A stretch of 8,512 bases of DNA from Bacteroidales bacterium (GTDB lineage: Bacteria > Bacteroidota > Bacteroidia > Bacteroidales > UBA3824). The position numbers and the translations under genes were made by a program. This document shows, one piece after another, positions 1-6,317 of this stretch. The DNA lies in contig JAGCNK010000037.1 of NCBI GenBank assembly GCA_017645985.1, positions 1-8,512 on the forward strand, in the 5' to 3' direction. Position 1 is the stretch's first letter, and the number at the start of each line of letters is the position of its first letter. The notes beneath the pieces are model-generated. The model saw nothing but the letters and a program-made list of their open reading frames with translations. It was not told the DNA's origin and searched no databases.

Positions 1-105
1 ATACGCAACCTCGAAAAAGAACTCAGCAAATCAGGCGTGGAGAAGGTTTTCAGAGAGTTTGACGAAGAGAATGACGGGGAAGTTTGCTCCAATTCCGAAA
101 ATTAA
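1..105 (+). CDS. C-terminal end of an unidentified protein (partial, 34 codons plus TAA)
   Basis: Frame 1 is open from the window edge to a TAA at 103-105. It reads as a charged, probably helical tail (IRNLEKELSKSGVEKVFREF) followed by an acidic, polar end (DEENDGEVCSNSEN). The gene begins upstream, so neither length nor family can be judged and I do not recognise it. Frame 2 is also open here, to about 115, but its residue mix looks less like protein. The stop codon is itself the first three bases of a TAATTTTG promoter-like box. It lies on the same strand as the following gene, 58 bp upstream, but a good promoter separates them, so the next gene can be transcribed independently. Confidence 0.6.
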   Translation: MRNLEKELSKSGVEKVFREFDEENDGEVCSNSEN

Positions 106-106
106 T

Positions 107-138
107 TTTGCATAATAATAATAAAGTGCGTAATTTTG
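107..138 (+). promoter_or_regulatory. Bacteroidota-type promoter for the T9SS cargo gene and nnr
   Basis: TTTG at 107-110 is followed, after a 20-nt spacer, by TAATTTTG at 131-138. This matches the known Bacteroides primary sigma consensus (-33 TTTG, -7 TAnnTTTG, spacer about 19-21). Transcription would be expected to start near 144-146, giving a leader of roughly 20 nt before the GTG start at 164. The -33 TTTG is the end of another TAATTTTG copy (103-110) that overlaps the preceding stop codon. That upstream copy has TTTG at 83-86 with only a 16-nt spacer, so it is less likely to be a promoter itself. Confidence 0.6.
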
Positions 139-163
139 CGATTGATACTAACCTCAAAACAAA

Positions 164-1870
164 GTGAAACACCTTATTATTATCATATCATTATTGATAG
201 CCACCGCTGCCAGCGGACAGGTATTAAAAACTGAACTAACTATCGGCGAAGGAGTTACAAAAGCCGACATCTGCAAAAACAAAGCTGTGGCTTTTACCGC
301 CAAGGCATATTTAGACAACGTGGAAACCACCGAGGCAACATTCTCGATGGATTTTGACGACGGAACAATTGTAAACAACGCTCAAGAAGGCACATTCAAC
401 CACTCATTCAGCCACGACGGAATTTTTATGCCGATGGTAAAGGCTGAGTACAACGGACTTACGGCGTATGCCAAAGTAACTGTGCAAGTGGGCAAAAGTC
501 CCGACTTCAGCGGATTCAAAACCGACCTCGACGAAAACCAGATGGGCGTATGCCTGGGCGAATCGGTCGTCCTCGAAATGCCAATCGCCAGCGCAAAATC
601 GGCATACAACCCGAGCTACACGCACACTGAACTCCTGCCACAATCTATATACGCTAAGGAATGGACTGCGGCAGTGAGGGTAAAACAGTTTGACAATCAA
701 ACCGTTGCCGACGGCTCAGAGTTTGAGTCGTTTACCGTCAGGCTCAACCATCAGAAATCGGGCGAAGTAAAAATCACGCTGTCTTGTCCCAACGGCAAAA
801 GCATCGTTCTAAAAGACTTTTCCACAAGCGATTACAAGCTTGGACTCACAGGCAAAAACGATTTCGGCACACTGTATAATTACACCTTCGACCAAAAAAG
901 CGCAACCACGCTCAACGCCACCATCTCCGACACACTGCTCCGCGAGGGGGCTTACAAGTCAGAAGAAGATTTTGCGCTGCTTGCCGGATGTCCGCTCAAC
1001 GGCGACTGGAGCGTAACTGTGAAAACACAGTCGCTCGACTACGACGGCTACGCCGAACAATTTGCCATAGCATTCAACAGCGACTTAATTGAAAACAACC
1101 AGACATTCACCACCCAGACCTACGACACACGCCGTGCGGTATGGACAGGCACAGGAGTTTCGGCAACGTCGGAAGGCAAGTGCGAGGTAACACCCCAAGA
1201 GTATGGCGTAACAAGATACAACTATCTGATTAACGATGATTTCGGCTGTTTTCACGACACCACAGTATATGTGGAAGTTGAGAAACCATCGTTTGAAGGC
1301 ATTGGCGACACCACCACATTCATCGGCGACGAAGTGGAGTTCAAAGACGTGACCACCTGGTCGGTACACAGCCATTGGATTTACGGCGACAAGACTCCCG
1401 ACGAGGACGGCAACCCCGCACCTCACGCATATTACGAAAAAGGCGTCTACACAGTGATACTGCAATCAACCTCTGCCACAGGCTGTTCAGACCGTGACAC
1501 GCAGCGTATCAACATTGTGCCCCGTCCGCTTGAAATCAAAGAGGTAAACATCTTTACGCCCAACGGCGACGGTCAGAACGACATTTTCACATTTTTCGAC
1601 CCCGAAGATTCATTCCTCAAAAACGGCGGACTTACCCAAATGCCTGCCAACATCCGCTCCATCAAAGGAAAAATCTATAACACATACGGACAGACCATTT
1701 ACAAATGGAACGAAGTGGAGGCGTCAGTGTTCGGCTGGGACGGCACTATCGACAACAAAGGCAGCAGAGACTGTCCTCCGGGAACATATTACTACGACAT
1801 AATAGTCTACGGCAAAGACGGCAACAGTGTAAAACGCTCTGGCTCAATATATTTATATAGGGAAAAATGA
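164..1870 (+). CDS. Secreted modular protein with PKD-like domains and a T9SS type B sorting domain
   Basis: This 568-residue protein is predicted to be exported. Residues 1-19 form a signal peptide (MKHLIIIISLLIATAASGQ). Residues about 40-108 look like a PKD/Ig-like fold (MDFDDGT..., then HSFSHDGIFMPMVKAEY). Residues about 165-306 resemble a proprotein convertase P-domain-like jelly roll (FTVRLNH, ITLSCPNGKSIVL, then CPLNGDWSVTVKTQSLDYDG). Residues about 380-452 form a second PKD-like domain (WIYGDKTPD, HAYYEKGVYTVIL). Residues about 457-567 match the gliding-motility-associated / type B C-terminal sorting domain: IFTPNGDGQNDIF, KGKIYNTYGQTIYKW, GWDGT, CPPGTYYYDI. Such domains send cargo through the type IX secretion system, so a cell-surface or secreted location is inferred. 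No catalytic module is visible, so adhesion or scaffolding is possible. The GTG start is chosen because a stop (149-151) lies upstream in frame and the signal peptide begins there. The stop overlaps the nnr start (ATGA, 1867-1870). Confidence 0.88.
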   Translation: MKHLIIIISLLIATAASGQVLKTELTIGEGVTKADICKNKAVAFTAKAYLDNVETTEATFSMDFDDGTIVNNAQEGTFNHSFSHDGIFMPMVKAEYNGLTAYAKVTVQVGKSPDFSGFKTDLDENQMGVCLGESVVLEMPIASAKSAYNPSYTHTELLPQSIYAKEWTAAVRVKQFDNQTVADGSEFESFTVRLNHQKSGEVKITLSCPNGKSIVLKDFSTSDYKLGLTGKNDFGTLYNYTFDQKSATTLNATISDTLLREGAYKSEEDFALLAGCPLNGDWSVTVKTQSLDYDGYAEQFAIAFNSDLIENNQTFTTQTYDTRRAVWTGTGVSATSEGKCEVTPQEYGVTRYNYLINDDFGCFHDTTVYVEVEKPSFEGIGDTTTFIGDEVEFKDVTTWSVHSHWIYGDKTPDEDGNPAPHAYYEKGVYTVILQSTSATGCSDRDTQRINIVPRPLEIKEVNIFTPNGDGQNDIFTFFDPEDSFLKNGGLTQMPANIRSIKGKIYNTYGQTIYKWNEVEASVFGWDGTIDNKGSRDCPPGTYYYDIIVYGKDGNSVKRSGSIYLYREK

Positions 1871-3396
1871 AAATACTATCAGCACAGCAGACACGTCTCG
1901 CCGATGCGGCAACCATTAGCAATCAGCACATTACATCAGAAGAACTGATGGAACGTGCCGGCAATGCGCTTGCCTCTGAGATTCGCAGGCTGATAGACCA
2001 CAAACAACCAGTTAAGATATTCTGCGGACCAGGCAACAACGGCGGCGACGGACTTGTGATTGCCCGTCTGCTTTTCAATTCGGGTTACGACGTAGAGGCA
2101 TACTACATAAAGTCAAGCCGTTACTCCGCCGACTTTGAAGCCAACCGCGCCAAGCTGTCTCGTTGCGACAGCAACATCATCCATCCGATTGAGTTTCCCG
2201 AAGATATGCCCTCGCTCCCACCCTCGTGCGCCATTGTGGACGCACTGTTCGGCTCGGGACTCAACCGCCGTATCGAAGGCATTTCAGAATACGTCATCAA
2301 GAAAATCAACGCCGCCAAAGCTCTGGTAATTGCGGTAGACACACCGTCGGGACTTGCCGACTACGACATTCCTGACGAAAACAACGCCGTGATACAAGCC
2401 TCGCACACATTGGCTATTCAAATTCCATTCGTGTCGATGCTTTTGCCCGAAAACTACCGTTACACCGGCGACGTTAAAACCGTCAACATAAATCTCGACC
2501 AAGAATTTATCAACCAGACAGATACGCCGTTCAGCCTATATGATGCCGACTCTGCCCGATATGTACTGCCACCCCGGCCTAAGTTTGCCCACAAGGGCAC
2601 ATTCGGACATTCGCTCATAATTGCAGGTTCGTACGGCAAGGCGGGTGCGGCTGTTCTGGCTTGCAAGGCCTGTCACCGCACTGGCACAGGACTGCTCACC
2701 GTGCACGTTCCAAAAAAATGTGTCGACATTATTCAGACCGCCACTCCCGAAACTATGGTGAGCATCGACGACAGCGACGAGCGGTTTGAAAACGTTCCCG
2801 ACATCGACAAATATTCAGCCATAGGCATGGGTCCGGGCATAGGCACCGAGCCTTACACGCCCGACGCAATAATCAAAACCCTAAAAAAAGCCCGCGAACA
2901 GTCAAAACCTGTGGTAATAGACGCCGACGCGCTCAATATTTTAGGGTGCAACAACTACATACTCAGCCAGTTGCCACCTATGTCGATACTCACTCCGCAC
3001 GTCAAGGAGTTTGACCGAGTTTTTGGCGAAAGCAAAAATAATTTGGAAAGAATCGAAAAAATACGCCATAATACGAAACTTTATTCAATAATTATAGTAT
3101 TAAAAGGTGCATATTCTGTTGTCGGACTTCCGGACGGAACATTAAGTTTCAACACCACGGGCAATCCAGCAATGGCGACAGCAGGCAGCGGCGACGTTCT
3201 TACAGGAATCATAACGGCACTTTTGGCGCAAAAGCTAAGTTCCGAAGATGCAGCGCGTTACGGAGTTTACATACACGGTGCGGCGGGCGACATAGCGGCA
3301 AAAGAAATAGGCAATTGCGGCATTACAGCGCAGGACATAATAAAATATATTCCTCAAGCTGTGGAAAATACTAAAAAACCTGCAATTCCGTTTTGA
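1867..3396 (+). CDS. nnr: Bifunctional NAD(P)H-hydrate epimerase / ADP-dependent NAD(P)H-hydrate dehydratase
   Basis: This 509-residue cytosolic enzyme repairs damaged nicotinamide cofactors. The N-terminal YjeF_N part interconverts R- and S-NAD(P)HX. The C-terminal ribokinase-like part dehydrates S-NAD(P)HX back to NAD(P)H using ADP. Epimerase motifs are GPGNNGGDG (54-62), DALFGSGL (125-132) and AVDTPSG (156-162, with the conserved Asp158). Dehydratase motifs are KGTFGHSLIIAGSYGKAGA (243-261), GMGPGIG (320-326), DADALNIL (352-359), LTPHVKEFDRVFG (375-387), LKGA (412-415) and NPAMATAGSGDVLTG (433-447, with the usual catalytic Asp443). The length is normal for the fused form. Translation probably couples to the upstream secreted-protein gene through the 4-bp ATGA overlap. 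A stretch at about 3031-3120 is visibly more AT-rich than the rest, but the frame is intact. Confidence 0.97.
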   Translation: MKILSAQQTRLADAATISNQHITSEELMERAGNALASEIRRLIDHKQPVKIFCGPGNNGGDGLVIARLLFNSGYDVEAYYIKSSRYSADFEANRAKLSRCDSNIIHPIEFPEDMPSLPPSCAIVDALFGSGLNRRIEGISEYVIKKINAAKALVIAVDTPSGLADYDIPDENNAVIQASHTLAIQIPFVSMLLPENYRYTGDVKTVNINLDQEFINQTDTPFSLYDADSARYVLPPRPKFAHKGTFGHSLIIAGSYGKAGAAVLACKACHRTGTGLLTVHVPKKCVDIIQTATPETMVSIDDSDERFENVPDIDKYSAIGMGPGIGTEPYTPDAIIKTLKKAREQSKPVVIDADALNILGCNNYILSQLPPMSILTPHVKEFDRVFGESKNNLERIEKIRHNTKLYSIIIVLKGAYSVVGLPDGTLSFNTTGNPAMATAGSGDVLTGIITALLAQKLSSEDAARYGVYIHGAAGDIAAKEIGNCGITAQDIIKYIPQAVENTKKPAIPF

Positions 3397-3408
3397 TATT
3401 AACGAATA

Positions 3409-3439
3409 ATTGTTTAAAATTGCACAAATAATAGTTTTT
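3409..3439 (+). promoter_or_regulatory. Possible imperfect promoter for the small lipoprotein
   Basis: ATTG (3409-3412) and TAGTTTTT (3432-3439) are separated by 19 nt. This approximates the TTTG / TAnnTTTG pattern with one mismatch in each box. The start would fall near 3446, about 20 nt before the ATG at 3467. The region is very AT-rich, so a chance match is quite possible. Confidence 0.35.
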
Positions 3440-3466
3440 ACAAATACAATTAATAACATCACAATT

Positions 3467-3868
3467 ATGAAAAAAATCAATTATCTAATGGCTATGTTTG
3501 TAGCCGCAGTTTTATGTGTAGGATTGGTATCTTGCAAAAAAAGCAAAAACGACGACCCTGAAGCTAAGTATCTCACAGTTGACGAGTTCGCAAAATCTAC
3601 ATGGACAGGTGTTGACAACAACAGCAACACAATCACCCTCAAAGTAGAATCGGCTTCGGTTGCAAAACTCACTTACGTTCCTCAGACCGCAAAGAAAAAC
3701 ACCGACGGCACCCCGGTAACAGTCACCATCAACTACACCTTCAATGCTTCGTCAGCATCATTTGCAGGCACTGGAGATGACGGATTTTCTTACTCGGCTA
3801 CGCTGTCTAGCGCAACTGCAATGAAGATTAAGATACCTACAGGATCTTTCGATTTGACACGTAATTAA
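3467..3868 (+). CDS. Small putative lipoprotein, lipocalin-like beta fold suspected
   Basis: This is a 133-residue protein of unknown function. Residues 1-23 are a lipoprotein signal peptide ending in the lipobox LVSC, with lipidated Cys23, followed by a charged linker (KKSKNDDPEAK). The mature part is rich in Thr, Ser and short alternating strands. It starts with a W-x-G motif (W46, G48) and ends in SFDLTRN. That layout recalls small lipocalin-like lipoproteins of Bacteroidota, but the family assignment is only inferred. The ATG at 3467 is preferred over an in-frame TTG at 3410 because it begins exactly at the signal peptide. No clear surface-export signal (an acidic pair directly after the Cys) is seen; the acidic pair comes at 29-30. 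It lies 70 bp after nnr and ends just before a strong terminator. Confidence 0.82.
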   Translation: MKKINYLMAMFVAAVLCVGLVSCKKSKNDDPEAKYLTVDEFAKSTWTGVDNNSNTITLKVESASVAKLTYVPQTAKKNTDGTPVTVTINYTFNASSASFAGTGDDGFSYSATLSSATAMKIKIPTGSFDLTRN

Positions 3869-3889
3869 AAGACAGAAACTAATTTAGAG

Positions 3890-3919
3890 ACCGACGTTGA
3901 AATCAGCGTCGGTTTTTTT
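3890..3919 (+). terminator. Intrinsic terminator after the lipoprotein gene
   Basis: The stem ACCGACG (3890-3896) pairs with CGTCGGT (3907-3913) across a 10-nt loop, and a run of seven T (3913-3919) follows. It ends the rightward left-hand unit 21 bp after the stop codon. The T run touches the stop codon of the convergent ribF (TAA complement at 3918-3920). The opposite strand can form the same hairpin but has no T run after it, so termination of ribF here would be weaker. Confidence 0.88.
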
Positions 3920-4844
3920 ATGCCTTTTTCACTTCGGCAATATCGTTCTTGATAGCCAGGGCAAGCTGCTCAAGGTCAGAGAATTTCTTTTGGTCACGGA
4001 TGCGGCGGTAAAGAAAAACGCGGACATTTTTAGAATAAATATCACCCTCAAAATCAAGAATATAAGCCTCAATTGTGGTAACTCCGCTGTCTGACACGGT
4101 AGGATTCTCGCCGATATTCACCACCGACTTGTAAAGAGCACCGTCAACCTGCAACTCGGCAGCATACACACCCGCCTTGGGAATAAGCTTGTCGACGCAA
4201 TCGGGACTAATATTGGCTGTGGGGAAACCTATCTGAGTGCCGATGTGACGACCGTGAACCACTGTTCCCGAAATATAATAACTGTAGCCGAGAATAGAAG
4301 CCGCCTCCTCCACATTGCCTTCCAACAGAGCGTTGCGCACCAGGGTGCTGCTTGCCGAAATGCCGTTGAGCATAGCCGCGTCCAACCTCGACACCTCAAA
4401 TCCGAAACGCTGTCCGTACAGTTTCAAAACCTCCACATCGCCCATACGGTCGCAACCGAAATGATTGTTGAACCCCGAAACCAAATGACGCATTCCCAGC
4501 TTGTCCACCATTACCTTGCGCATAAAATCTTCGGATTTTAGCGAGGCAAAAGTTTTATCGAAACGATGAACTACCAGATAATCAATACCAGTAGTAGACA
4601 GCACCTCAACTTTTTCTTCAGGTGAAAGAATAAGGTTAAGACCACGGTCGGGAAAAAGAACCTTGCGGGGATGCGGGTCGAAAGTGAGGATCACGCTCTT
4701 CAAATTGTTCGATTTGGCAGTGTCCACAAGCCTTTCTACAATAAGACGATGACCCATGTGCAGACCGTCGAAAGTGCCGACAGCCACACAAGTAGCACAT
4801 TTGCAACGCTTTGCAAAATCGTCTATACCGTAAAAAATCTCCAT
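3918..4844 (-). CDS. ribF: Bifunctional riboflavin kinase / FAD synthetase
   Basis: This 308-residue cytosolic enzyme converts riboflavin to FMN with ATP and then adenylates FMN to FAD. The FAD synthetase half carries the nucleotidyltransferase motifs GTFDGLHMGH (23-32), TFDPHPR (54-60) and ISASSTLVR (162-170). The riboflavin kinase half carries GRHIGTQIGFPTANI (198-212), GVYA (225-228), NIGENPT (243-249) and the conserved Glu259 in the IEAYILDF strand. Length and domain order are typical. The segment SGFNNHFG (123-130) has Asn where many relatives have Asp in G-F/Y-D-x-x-F-G, which looks like a modest variation and not a loss of function. It is divergent from thyA across 81 bp and converges on the lipoprotein terminator. 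No FMN riboswitch fits in the short leader. Confidence 0.97.
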   Translation of the reverse strand: MEIFYGIDDFAKRCKCATCVAVGTFDGLHMGHRLIVERLVDTAKSNNLKSVILTFDPHPRKVLFPDRGLNLILSPEEKVEVLSTTGIDYLVVHRFDKTFASLKSEDFMRKVMVDKLGMRHLVSGFNNHFGCDRMGDVEVLKLYGQRFGFEVSRLDAAMLNGISASSTLVRNALLEGNVEEAASILGYSYYISGTVVHGRHIGTQIGFPTANISPDCVDKLIPKAGVYAAELQVDGALYKSVVNIGENPTVSDSGVTTIEAYILDFEGDIYSKNVRVFLYRRIRDQKKFSDLEQLALAIKNDIAEVKKA

Positions 4845-4869
4845 CAGAGAGGTTGAAATAATTTTGGCG

Positions 4870-4877
4870 CAAAAATA
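4870..4877 (-). promoter_or_regulatory. -7 promoter box of ribF
   Basis: On the minus strand this reads TATTTTTG, a full match to TAnnTTTG. It would start transcription near 4863, about 19 nt before the ribF ATG. No TTTG lies at the expected -33 position (about 4898-4901). That place is occupied by the -7 box of thyA on the other strand. Confidence 0.5.
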
Positions 4878-4897
4878 AGTAACTTTTAAAACTTTTC

Positions 4898-4905
4898 TAT
4901 CTTTG
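4898..4905 (+). promoter_or_regulatory. -7 promoter box of thyA
   Basis: TATCTTTG is a full match to the Bacteroidota -7 consensus TAnnTTTG. The start would be near 4911, leaving a leader of about 15 nt (A-rich, with no Shine-Dalgarno) before the ATG at 4926. The -33 TTTG is missing at the expected site (4874-4877 reads AATA), which lies inside the ribF -7 box. Confidence 0.55.
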
Positions 4906-4925
4906 CATTACCAAAAAAACACACA

Positions 4926-5720
4926 ATGAAACAATATCTCGACTTATTGCAACATATCCTCGACCACGGCGTCAAAAAGCAAGACCGCACGGGAACAGGC
5001 ACTATAAGCACATTCGGCTACCAAATGAGGTTCAACCTCGAAGAGGGTTTCCCTTTGGTAACCACTAAGAAAGTGCATTTAAAATCAATCATTTACGAAC
5101 TGCTGTGGTTCTTGAATGGCGACACCAACGTAAAATACCTCCAAGACCACGGAGTAAGAATTTGGAACGAATGGGCCGACGCTAACGGCGACCTCGGACC
5201 AGTCTACGGCTATCAGTGGCGTCATTGGCGCACTCCCGACGGCAAAGAGGTGGACCAGATTGCCAACCTCATCGAAGGATTGAAAAAAAATCCCGACTCT
5301 CGACGTCATATTGTTTCAGCTTGGAATCCCGCCGACGTAGACGATATGGCACTTCCACCCTGCCACACAATGTTTCAGTTCTATGTAGCCGACGGACGCC
5401 TGTCGTGCCAGCTGTACCAACGCAGCGGCGACACATTCCTCGGAATTCCCTTCAACATAGCATCTTACGCACTGTTGACAATGATGGTGGCACAGGTTTG
5501 CGGATTAAAGCCGGGCGACTTTGTCCACACCATAGGCGACGCGCACATCTATCTCAATCATATTGAGCAAGTTAAGCTGCAGCTCAGCCGCAACCCCTAC
5601 CCTCTCCCAACAATGAAAATCAATCCAGAGGTTAAGGATATTTTCAGTTTCAAATACGAAGATTTCACCCTCGAAAACTACCAATGCCACCCGACAATCA
5701 AAGGGGAGATTTCGGTTTAA
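4926..5720 (+). CDS. thyA: Thymidylate synthase
   Basis: This 264-residue enzyme has the same length as E. coli ThyA. It methylates dUMP to dTMP using methylene-tetrahydrofolate and releases dihydrofolate. Alignment by eye keeps E. coli numbering. Arg21, Lys48, Glu58, Trp80, Tyr94 and the Arg126-Arg127 pair (SRRH) are present. So are the catalytic Cys146 with His147 (ALPPCHT), QRSGD (165-169), Asn177 (FNIASY), and His207/Tyr209 (DAHIYLNH). This is the classical folate-only enzyme and not flavin-dependent ThyX, so the neighbouring ribF is not needed for its reaction. It is followed by folA on the same strand after 82 bp; no terminator is visible between them, so co-transcription is likely. Confidence 0.98.
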   Translation: MKQYLDLLQHILDHGVKKQDRTGTGTISTFGYQMRFNLEEGFPLVTTKKVHLKSIIYELLWFLNGDTNVKYLQDHGVRIWNEWADANGDLGPVYGYQWRHWRTPDGKEVDQIANLIEGLKKNPDSRRHIVSAWNPADVDDMALPPCHTMFQFYVADGRLSCQLYQRSGDTFLGIPFNIASYALLTMMVAQVCGLKPGDFVHTIGDAHIYLNHIEQVKLQLSRNPYPLPTMKINPEVKDIFSFKYEDFTLENYQCHPTIKGEISV

Positions 5721-5724
5721 AAGG

Positions 5725-5735
5725 AATTGTCAATT
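5725..5735. repeat. Short perfect palindrome after thyA
   Basis: AATTG and CAATT flank a single T, forming an 11-bp inverted repeat 5 bp after the thyA stop. It is too small and AT-rich to be called a terminator, and no T run follows. Confidence 0.35.
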
Positions 5736-5760
5736 ATGAATTACGAAATACGAAGAAATA

Positions 5761-5788
5761 ATTATGCATTATGAATTATGCATTATGA
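5761..5788. repeat. 14-bp tandem repeat (two copies) between thyA and folA
   Basis: ATTATGCATTATGA occurs twice head to tail (5761-5774 and 5775-5788), and each copy contains the palindrome ATGCAT. A degenerate related stretch (ATTATGAATTACGA) lies just upstream, at 5733-5746. The rest of the 82-bp gap is AT-rich. It shows no TAnnTTTG box, no terminator and no Shine-Dalgarno for folA. Similar ATTATGAATTATGA-like intergenic strings are, as I recall, common in Bacteroidota genomes, so this is probably a dispersed low-complexity repeat. Confidence 0.8.
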
Positions 5789-5802
5789 ACTAAATTAACG
5801 CA

Positions 5803-6297
5803 ATGGAAATCAACATAATAGTAGCCGCCGACGAGAACAACGGCATAGGCTCAGGCAACCAACTGCTCTGCCGTTTGAGCAAAGATTTAAAAAACTTCAA
5901 GGAACTAACTACAGGTCACGTAGTTGTGATGGGACGCAAAACATTTGAGTCGCTACCCAAAGGCGCATTGCCCAACCGCACCAACATAGTGATGAGCAAG
6001 AGCGAGCAGCGTTTTCCGGGATGCTACACCTGCACATCTGCCGACGAGGTTTTGGAACTTGCCAAAAAACACGAAAAAATCTTCATAATTGGTGGAGAAT
6101 CAATATATAAGGAGTTTTTCGACCGTGCCCACCGCATCTACCTCACCCGCATACGCCACACCTTCGACAATGCCGATGTTTTCTTCCCCGAAATCGACGT
6201 TGAGGACAAATGGCGCATAATGTCTGTATCCGACGAAATTCCCGCCGACGACAAAAACGAATATCCGTTCTTCTTTGCAGTTTACGAAAGACTTTAA
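5803..6297 (+). CDS. folA: Dihydrofolate reductase
   Basis: This 164-residue enzyme reduces dihydrofolate (the ThyA by-product) to tetrahydrofolate with NADPH. Visible features are IIVAADENNGIG (5-16), the substrate-binding acid Asp28 in RLSKDLKNF, HVVVMGRKTFESLP (39-52), the folate-contacting Arg59 in LPNRTNIVMS, the IIGGESIY motif (95-102, with the cis-Gly pair 97-98 and Tyr102), and Thr115 in YLTRI. Relative to E. coli, the P-W-x-L-P segment before the acid reads L-C-R-L-S here: Trp22 is replaced by Cys23, and both prolines are lost. The frame and the other active-site residues are intact, so it is probably functional. The ATG at 5803 gives the expected N-terminus. Confidence 0.96.
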   Translation: MEINIIVAADENNGIGSGNQLLCRLSKDLKNFKELTTGHVVVMGRKTFESLPKGALPNRTNIVMSKSEQRFPGCYTCTSADEVLELAKKHEKIFIIGGESIYKEFFDRAHRIYLTRIRHTFDNADVFFPEIDVEDKWRIMSVSDEIPADDKNEYPFFFAVYERL

Positions 6298-6317
6298 CAA
6301 TCAAAAAACATATTACA

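Noticed and set aside
1085..1465. Minus-strand open frame of 126 codons inside the cargo gene
   Set aside because: It is a shadow of the plus-strand gene, whose domains are clear. It is Cys/Val-rich and has no promoter or conserved look.
3030..3120. Frameshift or insertion in nnr at the AT-rich stretch
   Set aside because: The frame stays open and the motifs on both sides (LTPHVKEF and LKGA) are in their normal order and spacing.
3410..3466. N-terminal extension of the lipoprotein from a TTG at 3410
   Set aside because: The extension would bury the lipoprotein signal peptide 19 residues inside; the ATG at 3467 fits the signal and the leader.
4845..4925. FMN riboswitch upstream of ribF
   Set aside because: The predicted leader is only about 19 nt and the gap holds two promoter boxes; there is no room or structure for a riboswitch.
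5216..5566. Plus-strand 116-codon open frame inside thyA
   Set aside because: It is an Arg/Ser-rich alternate frame of an intact, highly conserved gene.
5785..5793. Mini-reading frame ATG-AAC-TAA before folA
   Set aside because: Three codons arising from the AT-rich repeat; nothing supports translation or a leader-peptide role.
6210..6317. Longer start of the exported protein overlapping folA
   Set aside because: The added residues are the out-of-frame reading of folA, are Arg-rich and unlike a protein start, and would mask the signal peptide.
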